Source: DRWZ01 sp964601505 (GTDB taxonomy: Bacteria > Calescibacteriota > Calescibacteriia > Calescibacteriales > Calescibacteriaceae). Taken from it: 49,513 bases of DNA. Where the stretch lies: the NCBI GenBank assembly GCA_964601505.1, contig CAZRNR010000010.1, positions 1 through 49,513 on the forward strand, written 5' to 3'. The position numbers were made by a program, and so were the translations under genes. Below are positions 37,716 to 46,342 of the stretch, in pieces (within the stretch, counting starts at the first letter, position 1; each line of letters begins with the position of its first letter). Under the pieces are notes generated by a model. It saw nothing but the letters and a program-made list of their open reading frames with translations. It did not search any database and had not been told where the DNA came from.

Positions 37716-39969
37716 CAAAGCTGTAATCCCTCCCACTTTTTACCTCATATAATATTCTTATCCTTGGTTCTATCCCAAACTTCTGAAGGAATGATGGAAT
37801 AGTTTTATCTCTTATCTCCTCGAGAAGACCGTATGGAACTTCTGGAGCTTCAAACACAACGCTATCATGTATCGTTCCCCATATCTTGTATCCTGCTCTC
37901 CATATCTCTATGGCAAACCTCAAAGCTATATCTGAAGAGACAGATTGTATCATAGTATTTACTGCAAGCTTCCATATCTCGTGTTCCGATACATAATCCA
38001 CAAGCATCCTTCTCCTTCCAAACGGAGTTCTGATATACCCGTTTCTCTTCCCCTCCTCTGCAACCTCGTCTCCCCATCTGAAGTATCTCTTCCACTTCTT
38101 CTTTATCCCCTTTATAATATCCTCAGCGGTTTTCTCGTCTGTTGAGATAATCGAAGACAACGTCTCTGGTTTGATACCGTAAATTATAGCAAAATTCACT
38201 GACTTTGCCATCTGCCTCCTTGTCTTTATATTCTCTGCGGTCTCCTCTAATCCCTCTATTCTGAGGATGATTTTAGCGGTTTCCGAGTGAATATCGGTTG
38301 TCTCGGAATTAAACGCTTTAATTATAACGGGGTCTTGAGATAAAAGACCTGCAACTCTCAACTCCGCTTGAGAGAAATCAACAGATATAACCATATTCCC
38401 TGGTTCTGGTATAAAGATAGACCTCAGAACCTTCTCCCAATCATTATCTCCCCTTGGTATCTGCTGAAAGTTAGGTTCTGAGGATACTACCCTACCTGTT
38501 GCAGTAGATACCACATGAAACCTTGGATGAATTCTTCCGTCAGCTTTTACAAGCTTTTGTAGTGAATCAACGTACGTTGTCTTGAGTTTATTGATTTTAG
38601 AATACTCAATAAGTTTCTCTATCAATGGGACATACTTTATCTCAAGAAGTTCATTCAGAAATTGTCTTGTTGTTGTAATCTTCCCCGTATCGGTCAAATA
38701 ATCCCCGACATCAATCTTATCTCTGTATTCTGTATTTATAACAGCCTCAAGAAGCTTGGACTTTTCAAGTGTAGAATTCATATTTCTGACCTTCACCCCA
38801 TACCTCTCATAAGCCTCCTTTATAATCTCAATTGAGAGGTTTCTTATCGCATCAGAGAGTTTCGCATTCACTTGTGAGACCTTTTTCTGGTCTATCCTTA
38901 TCCCCTCAAGACTTCCGAACATCTTGAGGGCGGGAAAGAGAACATCTTTATAGAACTCATCAAAGACTTCTCCAAGTTCATTTCTTATCTCAGAGAATAT
39001 CTTCAGTGTCGTATACGCATCAAGAGCTGTATATTCTCTGAACTTCTCTGGAAAGCGTTTTTGAATTTCGGGCATTCTATTTCTTTCAGGTATGAGACTC
39101 TTATAACCTCCAATGCCGAAATTCATAGCAAGTCCCTCGAGAGATTGATTTATATTGTTCTCCATGTCGTAGTTATGGGCATAAATCTCAAGCTCATAGT
39201 AGAAGTCTGGCTCCTTTATCCCAAGACCTCTCCAGACCTCAAGGTCGAATTGCGAATTGAAGAATATCGGGGTTCCACTGATAAGCTCGATAGCTCTCTT
39301 AATCTCCTCCCTTCCCTCTATAACATATACTTTATCGTCGTATGCAATACCCACCGCAATTGGAGTTTTATCGCTTATGGATATAGTCTCAAAATCTACA
39401 GCTACAACATCAGAAATAATGAACTCTGCTTGAGATGAATAACTGACTTTTGGTTCCTTTGAACTCTTCATCCTCTCAAGCGTTCTCCTCGCTCTTTTGA
39501 TTTCGCTATCACTCCAAACAAACGGAATAAATGCTATTGGGACGGGTTTTGGAAGTTTCTCAAGCTCAAAAGGTGAGATGAACATAAAACCGCTTGCGAA
39601 GTAAGAAGGGACAATATGTAGAATGTTCTTCCTCGGTAGTTCCCCAACTGACACAATAAAATCTGCCTTTTTTATTTCTGGTATAAGGTATTTCCTCACA
39701 CATGTCTCTACGACCTGTTTAGTTCTCAGGTGCGTAGAACATCTTATGATATTTGTGAGAACAATTCTGCATTCTGGAAATACAGATTTCAGAAGTTTCA
39801 AAGTCTGCCTCGCTTTTGGTGAAACCCAAGAGGTTTTCAATTCAAGCTCATATCTTGTAGGGGAAACCCCTATCACAAGGAGGGTCTTATCTCCACTACC
39901 CTCCTCTCTTACTTCAGTAAATATTATATCTTTACTATACGCTTTACAACCCATACACTTTATATTCAT
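37702..39969 (-). CDS. Family A DNA polymerase with UDG-like Fe-S N-terminal domain
   Basis: 755 aa. Residues 1-130 look like a uracil-DNA-glycosylase-superfamily domain: Cys5, Cys8, Cys77 and Cys90 fall in the C-x2-C...C...C order of family 4 Fe-S UDGs, but the catalytic loop reads GVSP (34-37), so it is probably inactive. SPO1-type polymerases carry a similar fusion. The 3'-5' exonuclease is intact: DFET (192-195), NSQFD (238-242), YTALD (313-317). Polymerase motifs: TATGR (489-493), motif A DFSQAELR (531-538), motif B RQMAKSVNFAIIYG (585-598), motif C HDS (701-703) in place of the usual HDE. GGAGGAAG ribosome site. Confidence 0.92.
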   Translation of the reverse strand: MNIKCMGCKAYSKDIIFTEVREEGSGDKTLLVIGVSPTRYELELKTSWVSPKARQTLKLLKSVFPECRIVLTNIIRCSTHLRTKQVVETCVRKYLIPEIKKADFIVSVGELPRKNILHIVPSYFASGFMFISPFELEKLPKPVPIAFIPFVWSDSEIKRARRTLERMKSSKEPKVSYSSQAEFIISDVVAVDFETISISDKTPIAVGIAYDDKVYVIEGREEIKRAIELISGTPIFFNSQFDLEVWRGLGIKEPDFYYELEIYAHNYDMENNINQSLEGLAMNFGIGGYKSLIPERNRMPEIQKRFPEKFREYTALDAYTTLKIFSEIRNELGEVFDEFYKDVLFPALKMFGSLEGIRIDQKKVSQVNAKLSDAIRNLSIEIIKEAYERYGVKVRNMNSTLEKSKLLEAVINTEYRDKIDVGDYLTDTGKITTTRQFLNELLEIKYVPLIEKLIEYSKINKLKTTYVDSLQKLVKADGRIHPRFHVVSTATGRVVSSEPNFQQIPRGDNDWEKVLRSIFIPEPGNMVISVDFSQAELRVAGLLSQDPVIIKAFNSETTDIHSETAKIILRIEGLEETAENIKTRRQMAKSVNFAIIYGIKPETLSSIISTDEKTAEDIIKGIKKKWKRYFRWGDEVAEEGKRNGYIRTPFGRRRMLVDYVSEHEIWKLAVNTMIQSVSSDIALRFAIEIWRAGYKIWGTIHDSVVFEAPEVPYGLLEEIRDKTIPSFLQKFGIEPRIRILYEVKSGRDYSFDGDK

Positions 39970-40662
39970 TCAATCTTCCTCCTCTGACACGTCCTTATAC
40001 GGATGAGGAATATACAAAGATGTTTCACGAAATTCTCCAATATACTTCATCCACTCATAAATAGCGTCTTTATCTGGGCAGAGTATGACTTTCTTGTTAA
40101 TTCTTCTTATCTCATCTATCTGGGACTTTGTTATAATCTTCCCCATTGTTGATACTGCATGAAACCCTCTCTCATACACCTTGACTGCCCCAAAAACCCC
40201 CTCACACACAAAGACCTCATCCCCTGGTCTCTCGAGATTAACAATTCCTCTCCGTCCAATTATGATATATCTCGCCCCCTCCTCGTATATTTTTCTTCCC
40301 ACCCACCCGCCACTCTGGGGTATAAAAACATAACCAGGATACTCGTCTATAGTTCTGAACAAGCTCGGATCCTTAACCCCTCTGATAAGAAGATAATCCC
40401 AATACAATGTGTTCTCCCTCACTACCTGCTCCTTTATTTCTGGTAATCCTTTCTCGTAATAAAAGCTATGACCTTTATTGACAAATCTTATGAATTCTGG
40501 ATGATTATGCACTATATCTATCCCCTGACATATCCAACATTTCAGAATACCTGTGAAAACATTTAGATACATCTTCATCTTCTTCGAATGTCTGTAATCA
40601 CACCCAAGAACGCACTCGAATCTATATTTCCATTCAGGTGATGATGTAGTCTTGAACCTCAT
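39970..40662 (-). CDS. DnaG-type primase (zinc finger plus Toprim)
   Basis: About 230 aa from the ATG at 40662 (a TTG two codons earlier is possible). A four-cysteine finger near the N-terminus (Cys19, Cys23, Cys44, Cys47 counted from the TTG) resembles the T7-type primase zinc domain. The Toprim part has the catalytic Glu in FVCEGVFGAVKV and the D-x-D in VILCPDKDA. Short compared with DnaG; a DnaB-interacting domain is absent. It makes RNA primers for the adjacent polymerase. The ATG of pol follows its stop without a gap. Confidence 0.82.
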   Translation of the reverse strand: MRFKTTSSPEWKYRFECVLGCDYRHSKKMKMYLNVFTGILKCWICQGIDIVHNHPEFIRFVNKGHSFYYEKGLPEIKEQVVRENTLYWDYLLIRGVKDPSLFRTIDEYPGYVFIPQSGGWVGRKIYEEGARYIIIGRRGIVNLERPGDEVFVCEGVFGAVKVYERGFHAVSTMGKIITKSQIDEIRRINKKVILCPDKDAIYEWMKYIGEFRETSLYIPHPYKDVSEEED

Positions 40663-40674
40663 ATACAATGAGGA

Positions 40675-40711
40675 GGGGACGAGGAGGTCTTATATCTGTT
40701 CTCCAGTCCCC
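40675..40711 (-). other. RNA hairpin between annealing protein and primase genes
   Basis: In the minus-strand transcript GGGGAC then GGAG pair with CTCC then GTCCCC around a 14-nt loop, ten pairs with a small internal bulge. No U-run follows, so it is unlikely to be a simple terminator; an RNA processing or attenuation role is possible. Confidence 0.45.
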
Positions 40712-40719
40712 CTTTATAC

Positions 40720-41364
40720 TTACCCTATAGCCTCTTCGATTAGCTTAGAGGCTTCTTTTTTGGAAACAGAAGAAATATCAATACTTTTGGGTATCTTACC
40801 CTCGTTCTGAAGTCTTCTGAGTAGGGATACCTGCTTGGGAGTAGCGGGAGGGTCTAATTCCCTCTCTACCTCCTCTTCCTTCTCTCCATCACCCCATATC
40901 TCTTCTTCTTCTCCTCCTCTTTCTTCTCCCTCTTCCTCTATATCGTCCTCAAAAGCAACTACACCTCCAAGCAGCATACGCACTCCTCGAGAATACGCCC
41001 TTGAGTATGCTGTCTGTTCGATAACAAACAGCGGCTTGTTTTGAACTTTCTTTTCATCAGATGAACATACACCTGTTGTCTCGACATATATCCCGTTTGG
41101 TGCCTGAAGTTTGAGATGTATTCTGAATACAAGTATCTCTTTATTTGATACAGCTATCTTTTTCCATTCAGTAGAAAGGATTGAAACCGAGAACTGAAAC
41201 ATCTTTGAAAGCTTCTCATATCCAGACCTCTTTATATACTTGGTCCCCTTTATATCCACATAATCGGAAGGTTCAAGAATAGATGCTTTTACTTCATTGA
41301 ACCTTCTCATATAATCCCTCACCTCCTGAGGTGAGGGAACTTGAAGTAGGTTTTTGTGTTCCAT
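40720..41364 (-). CDS. Rad52/SSB-like ssDNA annealing or binding protein
   Basis: 214 aa. The core reads IKRSGYEKLSKMFQFSVSI (44-62), APNGIYVETTGVCSSDEK (88-105) and TAYSRAYSRGVRMLLGG (118-134). This matches a widespread phage family in which a xTRAxNRAxSDLVG helix follows a P-G-x-x-E-x-x-G-x-C-S strand pair, often annotated as Rad52-like. A Glu-rich linker (143-169) leads to a small ATPKQVSLLRRL...SKKEASKLIEE module (174-210). Strong GGAGGTGAAGAG ribosome site. Recombination role inferred from family and neighbours. Confidence 0.6.
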   Translation of the reverse strand: MEHKNLLQVPSPQEVRDYMRRFNEVKASILEPSDYVDIKGTKYIKRSGYEKLSKMFQFSVSILSTEWKKIAVSNKEILVFRIHLKLQAPNGIYVETTGVCSSDEKKVQNKPLFVIEQTAYSRAYSRGVRMLLGGVVAFEDDIEEEGEERGGEEEEIWGDGEKEEEVERELDPPATPKQVSLLRRLQNEGKIPKSIDISSVSKKEASKLIEEAIG

Positions 41365-42189
41365 TTACTCTTCACCTCCTATCATAAACTGATTTCTTAT
41401 ACCTTCAATAATCTTCTCCACCTTTTCAGCCCTTTCATCTCTTACCTTAATAAAATCTCTGAGCCAAGTTTCATATAAATCGAGAGCCTCCTTGACTGTC
41501 TTTTTAATCCTCATAATATCATAAGCTTTCTTACCTTTCATTTTCATATCTCTTACCTCATCTGAATGTTCCTGCAAAGCTTCTACTATCTTTGAAATCA
41601 GTAAATCAGAGTATTCAACTCGAAAAGAGATAAGCTGATTTGAAAAAACAGTGTTGAATGTCGTAGCAAACTCCTCAAATGAGTCTGCTAATTGAGACGG
41701 AATAGCATAAACTCCACCGTTCTTTCTTATAGATACACCCTTATATCTACATCTAACTATCTGCACAAGAATATCAGAAACTTCTGAAGATGTCATGACT
41801 ATAGGCTCTATATATACCCTTGGAGTCTGCTCTGACCCAATAACATCTATCTTTATCGTTTCTCCTTCAGTTTCAGCTGATACAGAAACGATATTATCCT
41901 CTTGTCTAACTCTAACCCCGCTGTTATTTATTGACTTCAGATACAGAAACCCCTGAACATATATATTCTGTCCCTGGGTTCTGTATCTGATATCGTATCC
42001 CACTCTCTTCTCATTCCCAAGACCCTCTCTTAATCTCTTCGCTTCATTCGTGAGAAATGACTCAACCCTTGAAATCAAATATTCTACCTTTCTCTCACTA
42101 TAGAAATCCAATAGATTGTGTTTCTCTAATACCATTCTGAACAGGTCTTTATTTACTTCTTTTAGACTCCAAAATGAAACCAAAGCCAT
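41365..42189 (-). CDS. Hypothetical protein of replication operon
   Basis: 274 aa from the ATG at 42189, preceded by GGAGG at good spacing; a TTG two codons upstream is less likely. N- and C-terminal thirds are helical and the middle is beta-rich with a G-G-V-Y-x-I-P segment near 165-172, a pattern I associate with uncharacterised phage proteins that accompany annealing proteins. It directly precedes the Rad52-like gene. Confidence 0.55.
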   Translation of the reverse strand: MALVSFWSLKEVNKDLFRMVLEKHNLLDFYSERKVEYLISRVESFLTNEAKRLREGLGNEKRVGYDIRYRTQGQNIYVQGFLYLKSINNSGVRVRQEDNIVSVSAETEGETIKIDVIGSEQTPRVYIEPIVMTSSEVSDILVQIVRCRYKGVSIRKNGGVYAIPSQLADSFEEFATTFNTVFSNQLISFRVEYSDLLISKIVEALQEHSDEVRDMKMKGKKAYDIMRIKKTVKEALDLYETWLRDFIKVRDERAEKVEKIIEGIRNQFMIGGEE

Positions 42190-42352
42190 GTTCAAATACC
42201 TCCCTCAAGCTTATCCTCATACCTACCAAATCCTTCATGAATTCCTCTAATGTCTCATACTCCCTTACTATTCCCTTCCCCTGTTTTGAAAAATAAGCAA
42301 GTATTGTCCCCTTTTCGGTTATCTCTATTTTCTTAAGCGAATACCTCTCCAT
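42149..42352 (-). CDS. Small hypothetical protein
   Basis: 67 aa from the ATG at 42352, chosen because GGGGGGTGAAGAAG stands immediately upstream; a longer reading to 42391 would overlap the helicase gene by 59 bases. Basic N-terminus, mixed alpha/beta, no motif. It sits between helicase and the 274-aa protein. Confidence 0.55.
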   Translation of the reverse strand: MERYSLKKIEITEKGTILAYFSKQGKGIVREYETLEEFMKDLVGMRISLREVFEHGFGFILESKRSK

Positions 42353-43463
42353 CTTCTTCACCCCCCTTCTGTCTCTCAAGAATTTCTTCATCAGATAGGT
42401 TGACTCTCGACAAGATATTAAGAGAGTAATCCTGATTAATCTTATACATTATCTTCATCTGCGGTGCAAATGTAGACTTAAGAGTTATAGCAGAATATAT
42501 AATCTCCTTGTTCATAAGTTTCTTTTCTATACCTATCACATTTCTCGCTATCCACTGCATCGCATACGACTCAGAGATAGAGGAAAGGGAGACATTTTCG
42601 ACTGAAGACCTGTTCCCCTGGATTGCCCCCACGATAGTCACTTTATTGCTCATACAAATCGAATGTAGTTCTTCAGCAAGAGATTTCAGAGCATGGTATC
42701 TTGAAAACGAATCATCACTTTCGGTTCCAAAATAGTTCAAGAGGTCTATAAACAGAATATTGAAACCGCTTGATAATATGTCCGCTATAATGGATATATC
42801 GAACGACAATAACCTTGATGGAAAGAAGAACTTGAGATTCTGGTCATCATACTTATATCTCTTTGAGAGCTTTGATACCCTTTCAGCAAGCCCCCAAGTC
42901 CCCATCTCAAAATCGAGGTATGCAACTTTAAACCCCTTTTCAGCTAAGTCAAATGCGAGATTTAACATAAACATAGTCTTTCCCACTCCTGTCGCTCCTA
43001 CAACAAGGGAGAGGAATGATTTTGGTATAGGGAGTATAGAATTTATAATCTCAACAGGTTGCTCATTAACAAGCTGTGAAGACGTAAGAACTTTGAATTC
43101 TGCGATGGATGACATCGCAAGAAGCTTCTCACGCATCTCAAGAGTGAGATTGGATAGTTCTTTTATGTTCTTTGCATTTCTGACGTCATTTTTGTAATCC
43201 TCAATAATCTTGAGCATTGACCACTGTGAGATAAGAAGCTCAATATCTTTTAACTCCTCGAGGCTTTTACCCTGAGATGACGGAACTTGCACTGATATTC
43301 TCCCCTCTCTTTCAAGCTCATCTATAGCTTTTAAGAGTATTTGATACTCCTCAAGTGGAAGCTTGACCCATCCTTTTTTAATCGCTTCCTTATACCTTCT
43401 GAGGAATGAAACAACATGAGGTGTATTCTTATAAGCCAATATCCAAGCTATCTTGTATTCCAT
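42333..43463 (-). CDS. DnaB-like replicative helicase
   Basis: 376 aa. Walker A is GATGVGKT at residues 156-163, DFEM at 184-187 matches the H1a motif of DnaB, Walker B ILFIDLLNYF has Asp240, and VGAIQGNR (278-285) is the H3/Q-type sensor. The N-terminal 140 residues are helical and much reduced compared with DnaB. The arginine finger region near the end is not obvious. It unwinds DNA ahead of the Pol A. Strong GGAGGGG ribosome site. Confidence 0.85.
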   Translation of the reverse strand: MEYKIAWILAYKNTPHVVSFLRRYKEAIKKGWVKLPLEEYQILLKAIDELEREGRISVQVPSSQGKSLEELKDIELLISQWSMLKIIEDYKNDVRNAKNIKELSNLTLEMREKLLAMSSIAEFKVLTSSQLVNEQPVEIINSILPIPKSFLSLVVGATGVGKTMFMLNLAFDLAEKGFKVAYLDFEMGTWGLAERVSKLSKRYKYDDQNLKFFFPSRLLSFDISIIADILSSGFNILFIDLLNYFGTESDDSFSRYHALKSLAEELHSICMSNKVTIVGAIQGNRSSVENVSLSSISESYAMQWIARNVIGIEKKLMNKEIIYSAITLKSTFAPQMKIMYKINQDYSLNILSRVNLSDEEILERQKGGEEDGEVFA

Positions 43464-43984
43464 TCATTTCCCCTCCTTAATGACTGGATAATATACTCAT
43501 ACCCTTCAAGTGTGTTGGGTATATAATATACCTTTTTCCATCCCCTTCTCCTTATAGGGAGGGGGAGGTCGAGTTCAGATATGACAACAAGGTCTTTTTC
43601 AAGCAAAATGGCAAGCATTAATGCTTTGTAGAGCAATATGAAGTCTTTCATTTCAGTTGAAAGAAAGAGAATCACGAACGGTTTTCTTATCGTTATAGCA
43701 GAATTTCCTGAGACAACAAAGGTTTTCTCAACAGAGATTGGTTGATTTGAGATATTAGAAAATATTGCTTGAAGGGCTCTGACTGGTGAATGAGATGCCA
43801 TCTCATATTGATACTGGATGAGTTTTGACATTTTAAGTATGAACTCCTCGACATCATCTGGAGAAATCCTTGCTTTCCCCTCACTTCCTCTTCTTATAGA
43901 TACTCTTCTCTTTCTCCACCTTCTTTTCTGACCTCCCCCCAAGTAATATTGTGGGCTCTCAGAGAACTTGAATCTTGCTCCCAT
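43448..43984 (-). CDS. Hypothetical protein upstream of helicase
   Basis: 178 aa, with a very basic N-terminus (KRRWRKRRVSIRRGSEGK at about 20-37) and an alpha/beta C-terminal domain (FVILFLSTEMKDFILLYKAL). The name is unknown; position suggests a helicase-loading or DNA-binding partner. Its leader TAATAATATTCTTTATG is the same type as at the prohead protease. Confidence 0.5.
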   Translation of the reverse strand: MGARFKFSESPQYYLGGGQKRRWRKRRVSIRRGSEGKARISPDDVEEFILKMSKLIQYQYEMASHSPVRALQAIFSNISNQPISVEKTFVVSGNSAITIRKPFVILFLSTEMKDFILLYKALMLAILLEKDLVVISELDLPLPIRRRGWKKVYYIPNTLEGYEYIIQSLRRGNEWNTR

Positions 43985-43995
43985 AAAGAATATTA

Positions 43996-44754
43996 TTACT
44001 CATACTCGAACTTAGTCTTTGTCAGATAGTCAATGAGGTTTCTTGGGTTCTTTTTCAAATCAGCAATAACAGATTTCAAGTTCTGAAAGAGGTCTTCAAA
44101 TGAAGAACCAATGGGTGTTCCGATGAAGGAGAACAAAACCGCTCTCGATACTTTGTCGACATATCTTGAAGCGATTTCAGTAGCAACATCTTCATACTCT
44201 TTGAGTAATTGTGAAAGGGTTGAGCATATCTCTTGTCTTTTCTTATACGCCTCTCTAAGCGGGAGTGAGAAAAACGAGTCCACATCTGCATAAGTATTGA
44301 GTATATAATTCGTCGGAGGAAGGGAAAACTCACTCGATAAGATACCAAGCGTGATAAAGAACGGTTCGATAAACTCTTCACATTCTTCCTCGCTAAGTTC
44401 GGGTTTTCTTGACACCAGAGAGATGTATATGGAATATGCCATCTGTGCTTTATCCCTTGTAGAGTTAGCTTTCTCGATATTGTAAGAGAGAATACTCTCC
44501 TCCTTGACATCAACTACAATGACAGGGATTTCTGTCCCCCCAAGATGATATTTAAATGCTTCAAGTCTATGCTGACCATCTATACATATATATTCCCCAT
44601 CTTTTTCTATAACTACTATAGGGACAAGAAACCCATTTTTCGATATACTCTCAGCAATAGAGAGCATATGAGCCTTTGATAGTTTTCTGTGATACTCTGA
44701 TACCTTTATTTTATTGACATTAACCTCTTTTAATTCCATTTTTACTTTTCTCAT
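43996..44754 (-). CDS. ParB/Spo0J-like protein
   Basis: 252 aa. The N-terminal 80 residues are the ParB/Srx fold: VNVNKIKVSEYHRKLS, SIAESISKNGFLVPIVV, and CIDGQHRLEAF, the hallmark D-G-x-H-R. The C-terminal 150 residues are helical and unrecognised. It differs clearly from the first ParB-like gene at 32871. Gene follows a strong AAAGGAGGTAAGAG site. May be a transcription or replication regulator or, like DpdB, act with the deazaguanine genes. Confidence 0.75.
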   Translation of the reverse strand: MRKVKMELKEVNVNKIKVSEYHRKLSKAHMLSIAESISKNGFLVPIVVIEKDGEYICIDGQHRLEAFKYHLGGTEIPVIVVDVKEESILSYNIEKANSTRDKAQMAYSIYISLVSRKPELSEEECEEFIEPFFITLGILSSEFSLPPTNYILNTYADVDSFFSLPLREAYKKRQEICSTLSQLLKEYEDVATEIASRYVDKVSRAVLFSFIGTPIGSSFEDLFQNLKSVIADLKKNPRNLIDYLTKTKFEYE

Positions 44755-44990
44755 TGTTCTCTTACCTCCTTTTTCTTATCTTTTCTTATATGCCTTGCTA
44801 ATAGATAGTTATAAAGACAGTTCTGGCATACTCTTCTTCCTTGTCCATCTATTCCTTTCAGGTAGAATTCACCGCTCTGAATATAAGCGGAATCTACCTG
44901 AAAGGGATTTGAGCAGATTGGACAATAGAAGAAGAGGGGTATTTCGTTTAACTTACGCATCCTTGGTTTCTTGACTTTTATCACTCTCAT
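44751..44990 (-). CDS. Small zinc-ribbon protein
   Basis: 79 aa. A CPIC knuckle (about 23-26) and a CQNC knuckle (about 55-58) form a treble-clef or ribbon-type Zn site, followed by a basic tail. No family recognised. It overlaps the ParB-like start (ATGA-type coupling) and the upstream 138-aa Zn protein. Confidence 0.6.
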   Translation of the reverse strand: MRVIKVKKPRMRKLNEIPLFFYCPICSNPFQVDSAYIQSGEFYLKGIDGQGRRVCQNCLYNYLLARHIRKDKKKEVREQ

Positions 44991-45369
44991 AAGTCCACCC
45001 CCAGTTTATTACATTCTCTATAGCTTGTGCTATCTCATCTCCATATAGAGATAGCACATCCGCTGAGCATTTTGGGCATGCTCTGAAGAACTTTTCGTCT
45101 GAGAGAGAGAGTGATATAACGATGTAGTATTTTGGCTCCCTTTCATCTTCGAACATCACCGGTATTTTGGCTTCATCTGGATTAAACATTGACGAGCATT
45201 TATAGCAGAAGAAGAAGACTTTACTGTTCTTATTAAAAAGCCTTTCCGCACCAAGGACTGTGATGTTCACATCATCACCTAGCCTCAGTGCAAAGGCCCT
45301 CTTATCCCTTCTCCAGGAATACAATACTACGTTCTCTGATACCTTTTGTGTTCCGTTTATCCAAGCCAT
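44953..45369 (-). CDS. Zinc-ribbon protein
   Basis: 138 aa. Two cysteine pairs (FFCYKC near 54-58 and ACPKC near 98-101) suggest one zinc ribbon inserted in a beta-rich protein. Very strong AAAGGAGGTAAAG site before ATG at 45369. Together with the next gene it forms a zinc-protein pair beside ParB-like and QueC-like genes; function unknown. Confidence 0.6.
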   Translation of the reverse strand: MAWINGTQKVSENVVLYSWRRDKRAFALRLGDDVNITVLGAERLFNKNSKVFFFCYKCSSMFNPDEAKIPVMFEDEREPKYYIVISLSLSDEKFFRACPKCSADVLSLYGDEIAQAIENVINWGWTYESDKSQETKDA

Positions 45370-45410
45370 AACTACTTTACCTCCTTTTTTTTACTAACTT
45401 CTTATACCTT

Positions 45411-46337
45411 TTATACCTTTATGTGTTTGCTTCTTGAGACTATTTCAGTGTCTATACTTAACTCCTTGTATTTAAGACGAAATTTCCTGGCAAGGGCATA
45501 CACCTCTTCCCTCTCAAATTCCTGCACTGGGTTTATTATTCTCACTGGTCCTTTTCGTGTCGAATAGAGAGCTATCTTTTGTGCAAGATATGAGAACTCA
45601 GGGGATTGGTCAGATGGAAATACTCCTCTGAACCCTGTGATGATGTTTCCTATCCCCTCCCTCTCTACAAAAGAGAGGGCTATTGATAGGAATATGAGAT
45701 TTCTCGCTGGAGAATACTTATTCGGTTTATAGTTCACAAAGAGATTTGGAACATTCATCTCTACAAGTGGGATATTGAGTTCTGAGCATATCTTCTTGAC
45801 CCTCTGATGTTCCCTCTTATCAAGAGTGAAATGTAGAGCTGTGATTTTGAACTTGTCTTTAGTAAGATGAAGAGCTACATTACTATCAATCCCTGAAGAC
45901 AGGAGAATTACTGCTCTTGAATAATCAAGCTGAGACATTTTTGGATAAAACGTAGTCCTATTATGAGAAGCAACATGAACAATATTTATAAACGGTGGTA
46001 ATTCTGAAAGATTTGGAAGCTTGACTGACGATAATACTATACCAAACGGAGATATCCTAAAGAACAATGGTGCATTTACTCTAATAGTGGTTATTATCTC
46101 CTTTTCTATAACGACTTGTGGTGAATAAGCAAAGCTCTCATCGGTAATTGGTGAGATTTCAGTAGTCTTAAAAAGCGTGTCAGAATAAAAGATAGTTGAT
46201 GAAACAACTACTTTCCTTTCAGATATTGCAACTTTAGCATTCTTAGTCCCCCATACTTCTATGTTCCCCTTCTTGAACATAGAGTAGAAGTATGGGGGTG
46301 GAGAAAAAGACGGGTCAGTATATACTATAAAGCTCAT
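45411..46337 (-). CDS. queC: QueC-like PP-loop ATPase with an extra N-terminal domain
   Basis: 308 aa. QueC makes 7-cyano-7-deazaguanine (preQ0) from 7-carboxy-7-deazaguanine, ammonia and ATP. The PP-loop is LLSSGIDSNVAL (145-156), where QueC has SGGLDS. SPARNLIFLSIAL (209-221) matches the family P-x-R-N motif, and FPSDQSPEF (240-248) aligns with its YPDCRPEF. The C-terminal zinc cysteines of QueC are absent. Residues 1-135 are a beta-rich extension not found in standalone QueC; GAT-QueC fusions have an amidotransferase there, but no N-terminal Cys is present here. Confidence 0.72.
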   Translation of the reverse strand: MSFIVYTDPSFSPPPYFYSMFKKGNIEVWGTKNAKVAISERKVVVSSTIFYSDTLFKTTEISPITDESFAYSPQVVIEKEIITTIRVNAPLFFRISPFGIVLSSVKLPNLSELPPFINIVHVASHNRTTFYPKMSQLDYSRAVILLSSGIDSNVALHLTKDKFKITALHFTLDKREHQRVKKICSELNIPLVEMNVPNLFVNYKPNKYSPARNLIFLSIALSFVEREGIGNIITGFRGVFPSDQSPEFSYLAQKIALYSTRKGPVRIINPVQEFEREEVYALARKFRLKYKELSIDTEIVSRSKHIKV

Positions 46338-46342
46338 CTCTT

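Noticed and set aside
44751..44990. Small CxxC protein as a transcription factor of known type
   Set aside because: The knuckle spacing fits several unrelated ribbons; no helix-turn-helix or known regulator pattern is visible.
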